A stretch of 42,363 nucleotides of DNA. It comes from an uncultured Opitutales bacterium (lineage in GTDB: Bacteria > Verrucomicrobiota > Verrucomicrobiia > Opitutales > Seribacteraceae). The DNA lies in the NCBI GenBank assembly GCA_905478775.1, contig CAJQKB010000001.1, positions 1 through 42,363 of the forward strand. The letters are read 5' to 3'. The notes below the pieces were generated by a model. The model worked only from the letters and a program-made list of their open reading frames with translations. It searched no databases and had not been told where the DNA came from. Below, one piece after another: positions 8,312-16,872 of the stretch (positions are counted from its first letter, which is position 1; each line of letters opens with the position of its first letter). Made by a program: the position numbers and the translations under genes.

Positions 8312-8913
8312 AAACTTGGGTTTAGGTTTTTGATCTGTCTCAGGGAAATGCTCTCCAGGCGATTAATACAATGCAACCAATCCTTTTTTTTTCGTTTCAG
8401 CAAATGTGAAAATGCAAGTGCCGGGATTGCAACCAATAATCCAGCCTGTGTTGTGACCAGTGCTTCAGAGATCCCACTTGCTACCAAGTCCATCTTGTAA
8501 CTATCCTGCATACTCAAGCCGTCGAAAGTGCGCAACATCCCTCCCACCGTTCCCAATAAGCCAATAAGAGGCGAGGCGGTTGCCAGAACGAGAAGGAAAC
8601 GAAGCCTGCGGGTAAGGTAGGAACCATCCATCAACCTCACCTGTTCGAATCTCTTTTTGGTTTCCCTGGAATCTTGATGATCGGATAAACAGTAGTGCAT
8701 GATCTGATTAATCCGGCCACCTCCCTTAAACGCACCCCATCTTTCCCGGGGGAAGGATTGTAAATCGCGTGGTACGATTGCCCGCAAACGGAACCATAAA
8801 TCAAAGGCAATAAAATAAGTGTAAAGGGAGAGAACTGCCAATGTAGGCATCAATATGCCGCCCTTTTCCCACACTAAGGTTGCCTGGTTCCAAAGATCAA
8901 GAATTTGAGTCAT
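8308..8913 (-). CDS. ExbB/TolQ/MotA family proton-channel protein
   Basis: A 201-residue three-helix ExbB/TolQ protein, the motor subunit that uses the proton gradient to energise TonB. The first membrane segment is near 17-37 (GGILMPTLAVLSLYTYFIAF). The conserved channel region follows at about 105-185, with LVLATASPLIGLLGTVGGML and GISEALVTTQAGLLVAIPALAF. The second of these holds the typical family ALVTTxxGLxxAIP signature. It overlaps the TtpC-like gene by 17 bases and the first exbD by 4. Its short size matches the ExbB2 type that works beside a larger TtpC protein. Confidence 0.92.
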   Translation of the reverse strand: MTQILDLWNQATLVWEKGGILMPTLAVLSLYTYFIAFDLWFRLRAIVPRDLQSFPRERWGAFKGGGRINQIMHYCLSDHQDSRETKKRFEQVRLMDGSYLTRRLRFLLVLATASPLIGLLGTVGGMLRTFDGLSMQDSYKMDLVASGISEALVTTQAGLLVAIPALAFSHLLKRKKKDWLHCINRLESISLRQIKNLNPSL

Positions 8914-10327
8914 CGCTCGAATCTTTCGAATTCTGTTCCAGGTTCTCCTGTTTTAACCTGACTAACCTGGCAGAGAAACCTTCCATCTTGGAGATGATTC
9001 CCTGCAGTCTGCGAGTTAATAATGCATGCGCGATCAATGATGGAATTGCGGTAACGAGTCCGAATTTGGTAGTGACAAGGGCTTCCGAAATTCCACGGGC
9101 AAGTTCGCTATTTTCTGGGTTTGCAAAATTGGTAATTTGCCTGAAGACATCAATCATTCCGGTGACCGTTCCCAGCAGTCCAAGAAGGGGAGCGGTCGCT
9201 GCGGTCACCGCAATAAGAGGCAGTGCTTTCTCAAGCTTCACTTGCATGTCAATAATAGCCTCGTAAAGAATCTCTTCCAAAATTTCTGGATTCTTACCCT
9301 GATAACCCTTTGATGTTTTTCTCAGTAATTCAAAAGGCCCACTATAATTACCATCTAGGGAGGCGACTTCTCTGGGCAATTTCACTTTGATTATCTGAAA
9401 GGCTTTCACCACTGCGATCAGTAAGGATAGCACCGCAAAAAATAATATCGGGTAAATCCAAATTCCTCCTTTTTGTAATTCTTCAAGCACTGAAAGTTCA
9501 CCTTTTTCCATCACGAGTGCTTTCCCCAAAGTAGGATCCATGGGAAGAATGACGACTTCCTGATTACCCGATTTCCTTTGAATTGCCTGATTAATTAAAT
9601 CGGAAGTCGACGAGGATGCCGGAATGAGTCTGGCCGGTTCACTGGTAAGAACGGATTGAGAGGAAAGGCTTAGGTTTTGTCTTTGAATTGATGAAAAACT
9701 TCTTTCGAGAAAACCTGCAGATCCATTTATTCCGGAAAAGAAAATGGTGGGTCCAATTGACCAGAATGTACCATCCTCCCTTGTTCCTTCGGGGGGCACA
9801 ATGGCATCTCCTGAAAAAGAAATTCCACCCGCCGAAAGATTAATCGCTTCGATAGAAAGTAAAGTTGCACGAAAACAGGCGTCAAATGATTCCTCCCGCG
9901 TTCCCTTTTTTTGGGATTCCAATAAAAGGGTGGAGAGTTGAGCGGACCATAAAACCTCTTCTGCCGCTGGGTTCCCGTGGTGCCAACTTGAGATGTAATC
10001 ATTTAACAGATTAATACTGTAATCTAAATCTGATTCACTCTCTTTTACTTCCCTTTCAAGTTGAATTAGGCTCGCCTCCCGATTATCGCGAAGACGGAGG
10101 TAATGTTGCAGTTCACCTCTTAGTTTTCTGGCCTTGCTTTCCAGTACAGAAACTTTTCGAGCCAAAGGAATTTTTTCCGTTTCAATTTGCTCCCGTAATT
10201 CTGCAAGTGAAGCAATTGCTTCTTTTAAATCCGCGGTCGCTTCAATCCGGACGGCATCCATTGACCGTGCTCCCATATTTGAAATGAAACATGCCGAAAG
10301 CAGAAAGGCTAAAATACGCATGTTCAC
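8897..10327 (-). CDS. TtpC-like ExbB/TolQ family protein with large periplasmic N-terminus
   Basis: A 476-residue protein with a signal peptide (about 1-20), a predicted periplasmic coiled coil (about 25-110, rich in Glu, Lys and Leu heptads), a mixed periplasmic region to about 280, and then an ExbB/MotA channel domain. The membrane segments are near 288-310 (WIYPILFFAVLSLLIAVV), 365-390 (LIAVTAATAPLLGLLGTVTG) and 410-435 (GISEALVTTKFGLVTAIP). This layout matches TtpC, the extra ExbB-like component needed by TonB2 in Vibrio. TtpC is thought to bridge motor and periplasm; its function here is inferred from architecture and gene order. Confidence 0.88.
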   Translation of the reverse strand: MNMRILAFLLSACFISNMGARSMDAVRIEATADLKEAIASLAELREQIETEKIPLARKVSVLESKARKLRGELQHYLRLRDNREASLIQLEREVKESESDLDYSINLLNDYISSWHHGNPAAEEVLWSAQLSTLLLESQKKGTREESFDACFRATLLSIEAINLSAGGISFSGDAIVPPEGTREDGTFWSIGPTIFFSGINGSAGFLERSFSSIQRQNLSLSSQSVLTSEPARLIPASSSTSDLINQAIQRKSGNQEVVILPMDPTLGKALVMEKGELSVLEELQKGGIWIYPILFFAVLSLLIAVVKAFQIIKVKLPREVASLDGNYSGPFELLRKTSKGYQGKNPEILEEILYEAIIDMQVKLEKALPLIAVTAATAPLLGLLGTVTGMIDVFRQITNFANPENSELARGISEALVTTKFGLVTAIPSLIAHALLTRRLQGIISKMEGFSARLVRLKQENLEQNSKDSSDDSNS

Positions 10328-11094
10328 TTGATCGAATGGGAGGGAGTTGAGATCGGGAGTTCGAGGAAGCGGGGAAGGGCACGATTTTCCATGATGGAGA
10401 CTCCATTGGCAATTTCTTTGGCCAATTCATCTTGTCGAGTCCAACTCCATCCGGCTTCGGAAGGCTTTCCCCAACCGGCTACATTTCCAGATTCGTTGAC
10501 AAAATAGGCGATTCCGAGTCCAAAATAAATTACCCGAAATTCCCGGGACTTACCGTCGTCCAAACTAAATTCCTGCCTTTCTAAATGGACTGCCCGATGA
10601 AAGAGGTGAATGCTTTGTAACAGTGCAACCAATGCTTCCAGCCTCTTACGCAAAGGAAGATTGTTATTTTGTGAACTGTCTATTTTTTCCTGAAATACAG
10701 ATAACCTGTCCCGTAGTGGAGAGGGCAAAATATTATTGGTCGCTTTGACTTCTTTTTCAATTTGTTGCATTCCTTGATAGAATTGAAGTGACGCATCTTT
10801 CGCCTTTTCCTTACGGTTCGTGAGTTCTGCTCTTTGTTGGGCTGCCCCCACATTTTCTTTTTCGAATTGAAGGAGTTTTCCTTCCAGTTCTTCAATTTCT
10901 TTACTCAATGCCCCTTCAATGTCGAGGAGCGCCGCTTTTTCTGACTTCCAAGTACTTTTCTCTTCGGAAAATATCTGTTTTGTCTTCACCCATTCCTCAA
11001 TAATCTGATGGGTCTCCTTGACTTGCCCACTGACAAGCGAGACTGCAATAGTTAGCAAAAAAAGAGAGAAGGGTATTTTGTAAGAAAGAAACAT
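10324..11094 (-). CDS. DUF3450-like periplasmic coiled-coil protein, first gene of the TonB2-type operon
   Basis: A 256-residue exported protein with a signal peptide at about 1-23 (FSLFLLTIAVSLVSG) and a long coiled coil at about 30-115. A compact C-terminal half carries FRVIYFGLGIAYFVNESGNVAGW. Architecture and position directly before a TtpC-like gene match the DUF3450 proteins that begin TonB2 clusters in marine gammaproteobacteria. The molecular role of that family is not established. It overlaps the next gene by 4 bases. A possible promoter with a -10 box inside an inverted repeat lies just upstream, leaving almost no leader and no Shine-Dalgarno. Confidence 0.75.
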   Translation of the reverse strand: MFLSYKIPFSLFLLTIAVSLVSGQVKETHQIIEEWVKTKQIFSEEKSTWKSEKAALLDIEGALSKEIEELEGKLLQFEKENVGAAQQRAELTNRKEKAKDASLQFYQGMQQIEKEVKATNNILPSPLRDRLSVFQEKIDSSQNNNLPLRKRLEALVALLQSIHLFHRAVHLERQEFSLDDGKSREFRVIYFGLGIAYFVNESGNVAGWGKPSEAGWSWTRQDELAKEIANGVSIMENRALPRFLELPISTPSHSIK

Positions 11095-11103
11095 CTTTAA
11101 TAT

Positions 11104-11140
11104 TCCAACCTTATAGAGTTGGAGAAAAAAATAAAGTCAT
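11104..11140 (-). promoter_or_regulatory. Putative promoter of the TonB2-type operon with an inverted repeat around the -10 box
   Basis: On the minus strand ATGACT (11140-11135) and TATAAG (11115-11110) are separated by 19 bases and resemble -35 and -10 boxes. The -10 box is flanked by perfect 6-base inverted arms, TCCAAC and GTTGGA (11123-11118 and 11109-11104). Transcription would begin within about ten bases of the first gene's ATG at 11094. The spacing is longer than ideal, so this is a candidate only. The arms could be an operator; no cognate regulator can be named. Confidence 0.35.
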
Positions 11141-11142
11141 TT

Positions 11143-11159
11143 TTGAGACTCGGTCTCAA
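11143..11159 (-). other. Short perfect hairpin between gatB and the TonB2-type operon
   Basis: TTGAGAC and GTCTCAA form a 7-bp stem around a three-base loop. It lies 26 bases beyond the gatB stop. On the minus strand the T-rich tract starts only about nine bases after the stem, so it is not a canonical intrinsic terminator. It may be a weak terminator of the gat operon or an operator for the next promoter. Confidence 0.35.
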
Positions 11160-11184
11160 TTAGTTGAATCCTTACAGTGACAAA

Positions 11185-12645
11185 CTAATTTGAAAGTAAA
11201 TTGCGCAGCATGGTATCCACGACCTTAGGGTTAGCCTGTCCACGAGTCTCTTTCATGACAAACCCCTTCAGGGCATTAATTGCCCCTTCTTTTCCATCCC
11301 TAAATTTCTGGGCAGCGTCGGGGTCATTTTCAATTGCCCGTGCACAAATTGATTCAATTTCTCCCTGGTCTGATTTTACTTCCAGACCTTTTTCTTGGAC
11401 TAATTCCGAGGCCGATTTCCCCGAGGAGAACATTTCTGGAAAAAGTTCCTTTGCCACATTATTGGAAATCACTCCCTGATCAATTAAGTCGACCAGTTCC
11501 GCTAAGTGTTGCGGGGTGACAGGAGATTCTTCGACTGGAATTGGATTTGTCTCGGAATTCGCGTTTGAAAGTTCGCGTAGTAAATCATTCACAACCCAAT
11601 TACCCACTTTTTTGGGATCTTTTGTGAGAGAAGCAACCAGTTCAAAATATTGGCAAAGAGAAAAATCCGGGCAAAGTGCAGATGTGATGGAATAAGGTAA
11701 ATTTAGCTCAGACATATACCGGCGTTGTTTATCAAATGGTTTTTCGGGTACCTGCTTTGCAATTCCGTCGATCCAAGCCTGATCAATTTTCACGGGCATT
11801 AAATCCGGGTCTGGGAAATAACGGTAGTCATGTGCCATTTCCTTGGAACGCATGGGAGTGGTGTAGCGTTGATCTGGATTCCACCTCCTCGTTTCCTGGA
11901 CTATTTCCTCCTTTTCTTCAATTGCTTTAATTTGGCGTTTTATTTCGTATTCAACTCCATTTTTAACGCCCGAAATTGTATTGAGGTTTTTGAGTTCCAC
12001 CTTCGTGCCCAGTGTCTTAGTTCCAACCGGTCGGACGCTTATATTGGCATCACACCTGAGTTGTCCTTTTTCCATATCACAGGAAGAAATCCCCGCATAA
12101 ATGAGTGAGTTTCTTAATGAGGTGAGAAATGAAAAAGTTTCCTCAGGGGAATACATATCCGGTTCACTCACAATTTCCAACAGTGGTGAACCCGCCCGGT
12201 TATAGTCAACCAGGCTGTCATTTTCGTAATGGGTCAGTTTTCCTACATCCTCCTCCAAATGAATTCGAGTCAGTTTGACCATACGGTGTTCACCCATTAC
12301 TGCCGGCGAATCTCCAGGCAGCTCGATTTCAACCTCTCCGCCCTCACAGATCGGTTGATCGAACTGAGTAATTTGGTAATTCTTGGGCATGTCCGGATAG
12401 AAATAATTTTTGCGATCCCATTTACAAACAGGGGCAATTTTACAACCCAGAAGAAGTCCGACCTTAATGGATTTGTCAATTGCCTCCCGGTTCATGACTG
12501 GGAGCGCTCCGGGTAAACCGAGTACGACCGCATCGGTAAGTGAGTTCGGCGGTTTGCCAAAACCACAGGGTACGCGGGTAAACATTTTAGATTTAGTATC
12601 TAATTGAACATGTACTTCAAGTCCTATGACAGCTTCAAATTTCAT
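11185..12645 (-). CDS. gatB: Aspartyl/glutamyl-tRNA amidotransferase subunit B
   Basis: GatB activates misacylated Asp-tRNA(Asn) or Glu-tRNA(Gln) by phosphorylation so that ammonia from GatA can amidate it. The 486-residue protein has the cradle-domain start FEAVIGLEVHVQL, the segments RKNYFYPDMPKNYQITQFD and DYNRAGSPLLEIVSEPD, and the tail YqeY-like domain ending in VDTMLRNLL. The ATG at 12645 was chosen because GGGGAG sits eight bases upstream; a TTG seven codons earlier lacks support. It is the last gene of the rpmI-to-gatB cluster, 17 bases after gatA. Confidence 0.96.
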   Translation of the reverse strand: MKFEAVIGLEVHVQLDTKSKMFTRVPCGFGKPPNSLTDAVVLGLPGALPVMNREAIDKSIKVGLLLGCKIAPVCKWDRKNYFYPDMPKNYQITQFDQPICEGGEVEIELPGDSPAVMGEHRMVKLTRIHLEEDVGKLTHYENDSLVDYNRAGSPLLEIVSEPDMYSPEETFSFLTSLRNSLIYAGISSCDMEKGQLRCDANISVRPVGTKTLGTKVELKNLNTISGVKNGVEYEIKRQIKAIEEKEEIVQETRRWNPDQRYTTPMRSKEMAHDYRYFPDPDLMPVKIDQAWIDGIAKQVPEKPFDKQRRYMSELNLPYSITSALCPDFSLCQYFELVASLTKDPKKVGNWVVNDLLRELSNANSETNPIPVEESPVTPQHLAELVDLIDQGVISNNVAKELFPEMFSSGKSASELVQEKGLEVKSDQGEIESICARAIENDPDAAQKFRDGKEGAINALKGFVMKETRGQANPKVVDTMLRNLLSN

Positions 12646-12662
12646 ATCGTTTCTCCCCGGTT

Positions 12663-14132
12663 TCAAATGTTTGGTGATTGGCAGCCAAATCGATGTTCGC
12701 GGTCGTAGGCATGAGCAATGGAAAGAAGACTGGACTCTTCAAAAGCTTGGCCAATCAATTGCATACCAATGGGAAGACCAGAATTGGTAAATCCGCATGG
12801 TACAGAAAGGGCAGGGAGCCCGGCAAGATTGGTAGAAATAGTAAAAATATCGCTCAGATACATTGAAATCGGGTCATTACTTTTCTCCCCAAATTTAAAT
12901 GCGGGAGTTGGTGCGGTCGGGGTCAATATTACATCCACCTCTTTAAACACCCGACTAAAGTCTTCTCGGATCAGGGTTCTTGTTTTTTGAGCCTTTAAGT
13001 AATACGCATCGTAATATCCGCTGCTTAATCCATAGGCACCCAGAATACAGCGCCTTTTTACTTCTTCGCCAAATCCCTCGCCGCGACTTTTAGCGTACAC
13101 ATTGATTGCATTTTCTGATTGCTCACTTCGTGAGGTGTATCGAATTCCATCGTAGCGAGCCAAGTTTGAGGATGCTTCCGCAGTGGCAATTACATAATAA
13201 ACGGGAACTGCTAAATCAGTGGTTGGTAATGAAATTTCGACAATCTTATGCCCCAAGCTTCGGTAAAATTCAATAGTTTGATCAATTGCTTTTCTGACCT
13301 CATCATCAATGCCTTCACCAAAAAATTCTTTAGGTAATCCCAGTGTGCAGGGAGTTAATGGATCGCGAAGTGCGGCGCTGTATTGGGGTACTTCGGTGGG
13401 GAAACTGGTGGAATCAAGCGGGTCATGCCCCGATATCGTCTCCAGTAAAAGGGCCGCATCTTCAACCGTTTGAGAAAATGGACCAATTTGATCGAGGGAA
13501 GAAGCAAAGGCAGCAAGGCCATAGCGGGACACCATCCCGTAGGTTGGCTTAACTCCCACCACTCCGCAAAGAGAAGCGGGTTGCCTAATTGAACCACCGG
13601 TATCTGACCCCAGGGTCAGAGGGGCTTCCCGAGCGGCTACTGCAGCAGAACTGCCCCCACTACTTCCCCCGGGCACTCGATTAAAATCCCATGGGTTTCG
13701 GGTGGGGCCATAGGCAGAGTTTTCGGTGGATGAACCCATGGCAAATTCATCTAAATTTAAACGGCCACCGATCACGGCACCTGCATCCTTTAGTTTTCTA
13801 ATTACGGTGGCATCGTAGGGAGAAATATAATTTTCAAGAATCTTACTCGCGGCCGTAAGCGGTTGACCTTGGACAGAAATAACATCCTTGATTGCCACTG
13901 GGATACCATCCAATGGACCTAATGTATTACCCTCTGCTCTTCTTTTATCGGATGCATTTGCCTGGGCCAGGAAGTCGTCATCATCGCGGTGAAGAAAGGC
14001 ATGAACCTGTGGGTCGACCCGATCAATTTGCTCGAGATATGCTTGTGCGACCTCCTGAGAGCTCAATTCTTTTTCAGAAAGTGAGTGGGACAGTTCGACT
14101 GCTGTTTTGCTGATAATAGTAGCGTTACTCAT
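12663..14132 (-). CDS. gatA: Aspartyl/glutamyl-tRNA amidotransferase subunit A
   Basis: GatA is the glutaminase of the GatCAB complex and frees ammonia from glutamine for GatB. The 489-residue protein carries the amidase signature. By comparison with Staphylococcus GatA, the Ser-cisSer-Lys triad is Lys82 (PVAIKDV), Ser157 (GGSSGGSS) and Ser181 (GSDTGGSIRQP). The ATG at 14132 is preceded by GGAGG at a good distance and lies four bases after gatC. An in-frame extension of 11 codons upstream overlaps gatC and is rejected. Confidence 0.96.
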   Translation of the reverse strand: MSNATIISKTAVELSHSLSEKELSSQEVAQAYLEQIDRVDPQVHAFLHRDDDDFLAQANASDKRRAEGNTLGPLDGIPVAIKDVISVQGQPLTAASKILENYISPYDATVIRKLKDAGAVIGGRLNLDEFAMGSSTENSAYGPTRNPWDFNRVPGGSSGGSSAAVAAREAPLTLGSDTGGSIRQPASLCGVVGVKPTYGMVSRYGLAAFASSLDQIGPFSQTVEDAALLLETISGHDPLDSTSFPTEVPQYSAALRDPLTPCTLGLPKEFFGEGIDDEVRKAIDQTIEFYRSLGHKIVEISLPTTDLAVPVYYVIATAEASSNLARYDGIRYTSRSEQSENAINVYAKSRGEGFGEEVKRRCILGAYGLSSGYYDAYYLKAQKTRTLIREDFSRVFKEVDVILTPTAPTPAFKFGEKSNDPISMYLSDIFTISTNLAGLPALSVPCGFTNSGLPIGMQLIGQAFEESSLLSIAHAYDREHRFGCQSPNI

Positions 14133-14136
14133 TACT

Positions 14137-14436
14137 TTAATCCTCCACCACTTTGGGAACCACAATTTGACTATTTCTTGATTGGGGAGCGTTTTGAATG
14201 GCTTGCTTTACTGAGAATGGTTCTTTGGCTTGATCTTCATCCCATACATTAAAACGAGGAAACGCATGCGCAGTAGGCTCTACTCCGTCCACATCCACCT
14301 CCTTGAGCTTTTCGAAATACTGTAACACATCTCCCAATTGATGCTGGAATTTTTCCCTTTCTTCCTTGGTGAGCTCGATACGAGCGAGATTGGAAACATA
14401 GTCGATGTCCATGGGGTTGGGGTCAGATTCACTCAT
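14137..14436 (-). CDS. gatC: Aspartyl/glutamyl-tRNA amidotransferase subunit C
   Basis: A 99-residue GatC, the small belt-like subunit that wraps and stabilises GatA and GatB. It has the typical start DIDYVSNLARIELTKEE, the KFQHQLGDVLQYFEKL helix and the VEPTAHAF segment. The ATG at 14436 is three bases beyond the pheT stop. Together with gatA and gatB the full GatCAB set is present and in order, indicating indirect synthesis of Gln-tRNA and/or Asn-tRNA in this organism. Confidence 0.94.
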   Translation of the reverse strand: MSESDPNPMDIDYVSNLARIELTKEEREKFQHQLGDVLQYFEKLKEVDVDGVEPTAHAFPRFNVWDEDQAKEPFSVKQAIQNAPQSRNSQIVVPKVVED

Positions 14437-14439
14437 AAA

Positions 14440-16872
14440 TTATGTCCTTAAAGAGTAGGGCGTATTAGTTTCAATTTTTTCGACAATTTTTTCAAATGCG
14501 GCATTAACCTCATTCTCACCCAAAGTCCGGTCCGGAGAACGGAATCGCATAGAACATGCGATACTTTTTTGATTTTCTGGCATTCCTTTTCCGGAGAAGA
14601 GATCGAAAATTGTGACAGGATCCACCTCAAACTTTCCCTTTGCGATATCGATGGCGATTAATTCAAGGGAAGAGCGGACTTGTTCAGCAGATTCGTTTTG
14701 GTCCACCACGAGTGCCAAGTCTTTAATCGCAGGCGGAAATGTGGAAAATGGTTGGAAGGTAGTATTCTTTCTTTTCTTAGAGAGAAGAATGGGATCGATT
14801 ATTATTTCAACCGCTAAAACTGGACCTCTAATTTCTTTTTCTTTCGATAATGGAAGAGAAATGATACCAGCAGAAATTTCAATTTTATTTTGATGAACAT
14901 TTCCTATCCGGGCCGCATGTTTATTTTGCCATGGAGAACTGTCTTCGATTGGACACCATTTTTTCTTGGGTAAAGAAATTCCAGTACCATGAAAAAGGCG
15001 ATGGATTATTCTTTTCAGATCAAAAAAATCAAGTTCTTCAGTTTCTTTCCATTCCCGTATTACTGAATGAGGAAACAGGGCAAAGCTGACGCTCAATAAT
15101 TCTACATTACCTCGTGGACCGGGTTGAAAAACTCTTCCCGTTTCAAAGACCTGAGACAGGGGATTGAGATTTTTTTGATTATTGGCCAATGAATCGAGCA
15201 GCCCCGGCAGAAGAGACGGACGAACATGGGTATGGTCCGCGGTGAGTGGGTTAAGAAGTCCGATCTTTTCATTCTCCAGTTGGGGGAACCAGTTCTTTAT
15301 TTCCTCGCCTGATCGCAAACTGTAATTACAAACCTCCTGGAAGCCCTGACCTGACAAATTTTCAATTGCTCGATCGAAAAAATCATAACTTGGATCATTC
15401 TCGCGGTGAATTGCTGGGATGGAAAGACTGCAATCAGTTAATTTTGATGTTCCGTAAATACGAATGAACTCCTCCACCAAATCAATCGGCCTGTCTACTT
15501 CCGAGCGAAATGAAGGAACTTCCACACTCCATGGATTTGTACCCTCAACCTGAAAGCCCAACCTTTCCCAAGATCGAACCAAAATGCCGGGATCAACCGA
15601 GAATCCACACTTTTCTTCCACAAAAGACTGATCGATCTGGATGACTCGAGAACCGCGGGGTGGTTCGCCTGCTATAACTACCTCAGGAATACACTCTCCA
15701 CCGGCAATTTCCAAAATTAAATCGATTGCCCTTCGAGCAGCAAATTCAATACCACTAGGATCCACATCTCTGGCAAACCGTTGAGAGCTATCCGAATGAA
15801 GCCCCAGTCGGCGGGCAGTGCTTCTTACATTTCCAGGTTCGAACCATGCAGATTCAAGGATAATATCCACGGTTGAATCGTCCACCTCGGCATCGATGCT
15901 TCCCATGACACCCGCGATTACCAATGCTTTTTGGGAATCCGCAATCACCATCATTTTCGAATCCAGTATTCGTTCCACGCCATCGAGGGTAGTCAACTTC
16001 TCACCCTCCTTTGCCTGTCTTACCACAATGGATTGCTGTGCCACTTTTTGGGCATCAAATGCATGGAGTGGTTGCCCCGTTTCCCACAGGACGAAATTAG
16101 TAATATCTACCACATTGTTGATTGCGCGTGCACCCACAGATTCGAGGCGTGTCTTCAGCCAGTCTGGGCTGGGGCCAATTTTTACTCCCCGAATTGCCCA
16201 CAGTGAATAAAAGGGACAATTTTGGGTTTCGACACTCAAACCTTGAATTAAATTCTGATCGGTGGGTTGATTGGTGGTAGGAGCGGAAATTTTTAATTCA
16301 GGAAGCTTTAGATTTTCTTCGTAATAGGCTGCCATTTCGCGGGCCACTCCAATATGACTTAAACAATCTCCCCGGTTTGCAGTGATTTCAAGTTCCAGGG
16401 TTACATCACTTTGAAAAAGTTCGCTCACTGGAGTACCTACTTTAGGATGGTCAGGAAGAATGAGTAGTCCTTCGTTATCCTGACCCAGTTCTAATTCGAC
16501 GGCACTGCACATCATACCCTCCGATGGCACTCCGCGAAGCTTTGATTTTTTAATTTTAAAACCGCCCGGTAATTTTGCACCCGGCAGAGCGACTGGCACC
16601 CGATCTCCGACCACAAAATTTGTGGCACCACAAACAATTTTCGCAGGTTCACCCTGCTCAGAAACTGTTACCATGCAGACACTCAATCGATCCGCTTCCG
16701 GATGTGGTTCTTTTGATAAAATTTCTCCCACCACCACATGTTCGAGTGAACTACTGGACTGATTTCCGCTTTCTTCGACCTCCAGTCCAAGCATGGGCAA
16801 AGAATCGACCAATTCGAGATGGGTAGCACTGCAGTCCACATACTGCCTTAACCAATCGATACTTACTTTCAT
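14440..16872 (-). CDS. pheT: Phenylalanyl-tRNA synthetase beta subunit
   Basis: An 810-residue bacterial-type PheT, partner of PheS in the alpha2-beta2 enzyme. The N-terminal OB-fold tRNA-binding domain (about 40-150) contains HPEADRLSVCMV. The B3/B4 editing region follows at about 210-390 (ARAINNVVDITNFVLWETGQPLHAFD). The B5 region and catalytic-like domain come next, and the C-terminal FDX-ACB anticodon-binding domain at about 710-805 includes FPPAIKDLALVVD. The length is normal. Its ATG overlaps the pheS stop in an ATGA, so translation is coupled. Confidence 0.96.
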   Translation of the reverse strand: MKVSIDWLRQYVDCSATHLELVDSLPMLGLEVEESGNQSSSSLEHVVVGEILSKEPHPEADRLSVCMVTVSEQGEPAKIVCGATNFVVGDRVPVALPGAKLPGGFKIKKSKLRGVPSEGMMCSAVELELGQDNEGLLILPDHPKVGTPVSELFQSDVTLELEITANRGDCLSHIGVAREMAAYYEENLKLPELKISAPTTNQPTDQNLIQGLSVETQNCPFYSLWAIRGVKIGPSPDWLKTRLESVGARAINNVVDITNFVLWETGQPLHAFDAQKVAQQSIVVRQAKEGEKLTTLDGVERILDSKMMVIADSQKALVIAGVMGSIDAEVDDSTVDIILESAWFEPGNVRSTARRLGLHSDSSQRFARDVDPSGIEFAARRAIDLILEIAGGECIPEVVIAGEPPRGSRVIQIDQSFVEEKCGFSVDPGILVRSWERLGFQVEGTNPWSVEVPSFRSEVDRPIDLVEEFIRIYGTSKLTDCSLSIPAIHRENDPSYDFFDRAIENLSGQGFQEVCNYSLRSGEEIKNWFPQLENEKIGLLNPLTADHTHVRPSLLPGLLDSLANNQKNLNPLSQVFETGRVFQPGPRGNVELLSVSFALFPHSVIREWKETEELDFFDLKRIIHRLFHGTGISLPKKKWCPIEDSSPWQNKHAARIGNVHQNKIEISAGIISLPLSKEKEIRGPVLAVEIIIDPILLSKKRKNTTFQPFSTFPPAIKDLALVVDQNESAEQVRSSLELIAIDIAKGKFEVDPVTIFDLFSGKGMPENQKSIACSMRFRSPDRTLGENEVNAAFEKIVEKIETNTPYSLRT

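Noticed and set aside
8880-9266. Open frame of 128 codons on the plus strand opposite the TtpC-like gene
   Set aside because: It covers the conserved ExbB channel region in antisense and shows no plausible protein features.
15818-16210. Open frame of 130 codons on the plus strand inside pheT
   Set aside because: It is antisense to a conserved part of pheT, has no domain features, and reflects the codon pattern of the opposite strand.
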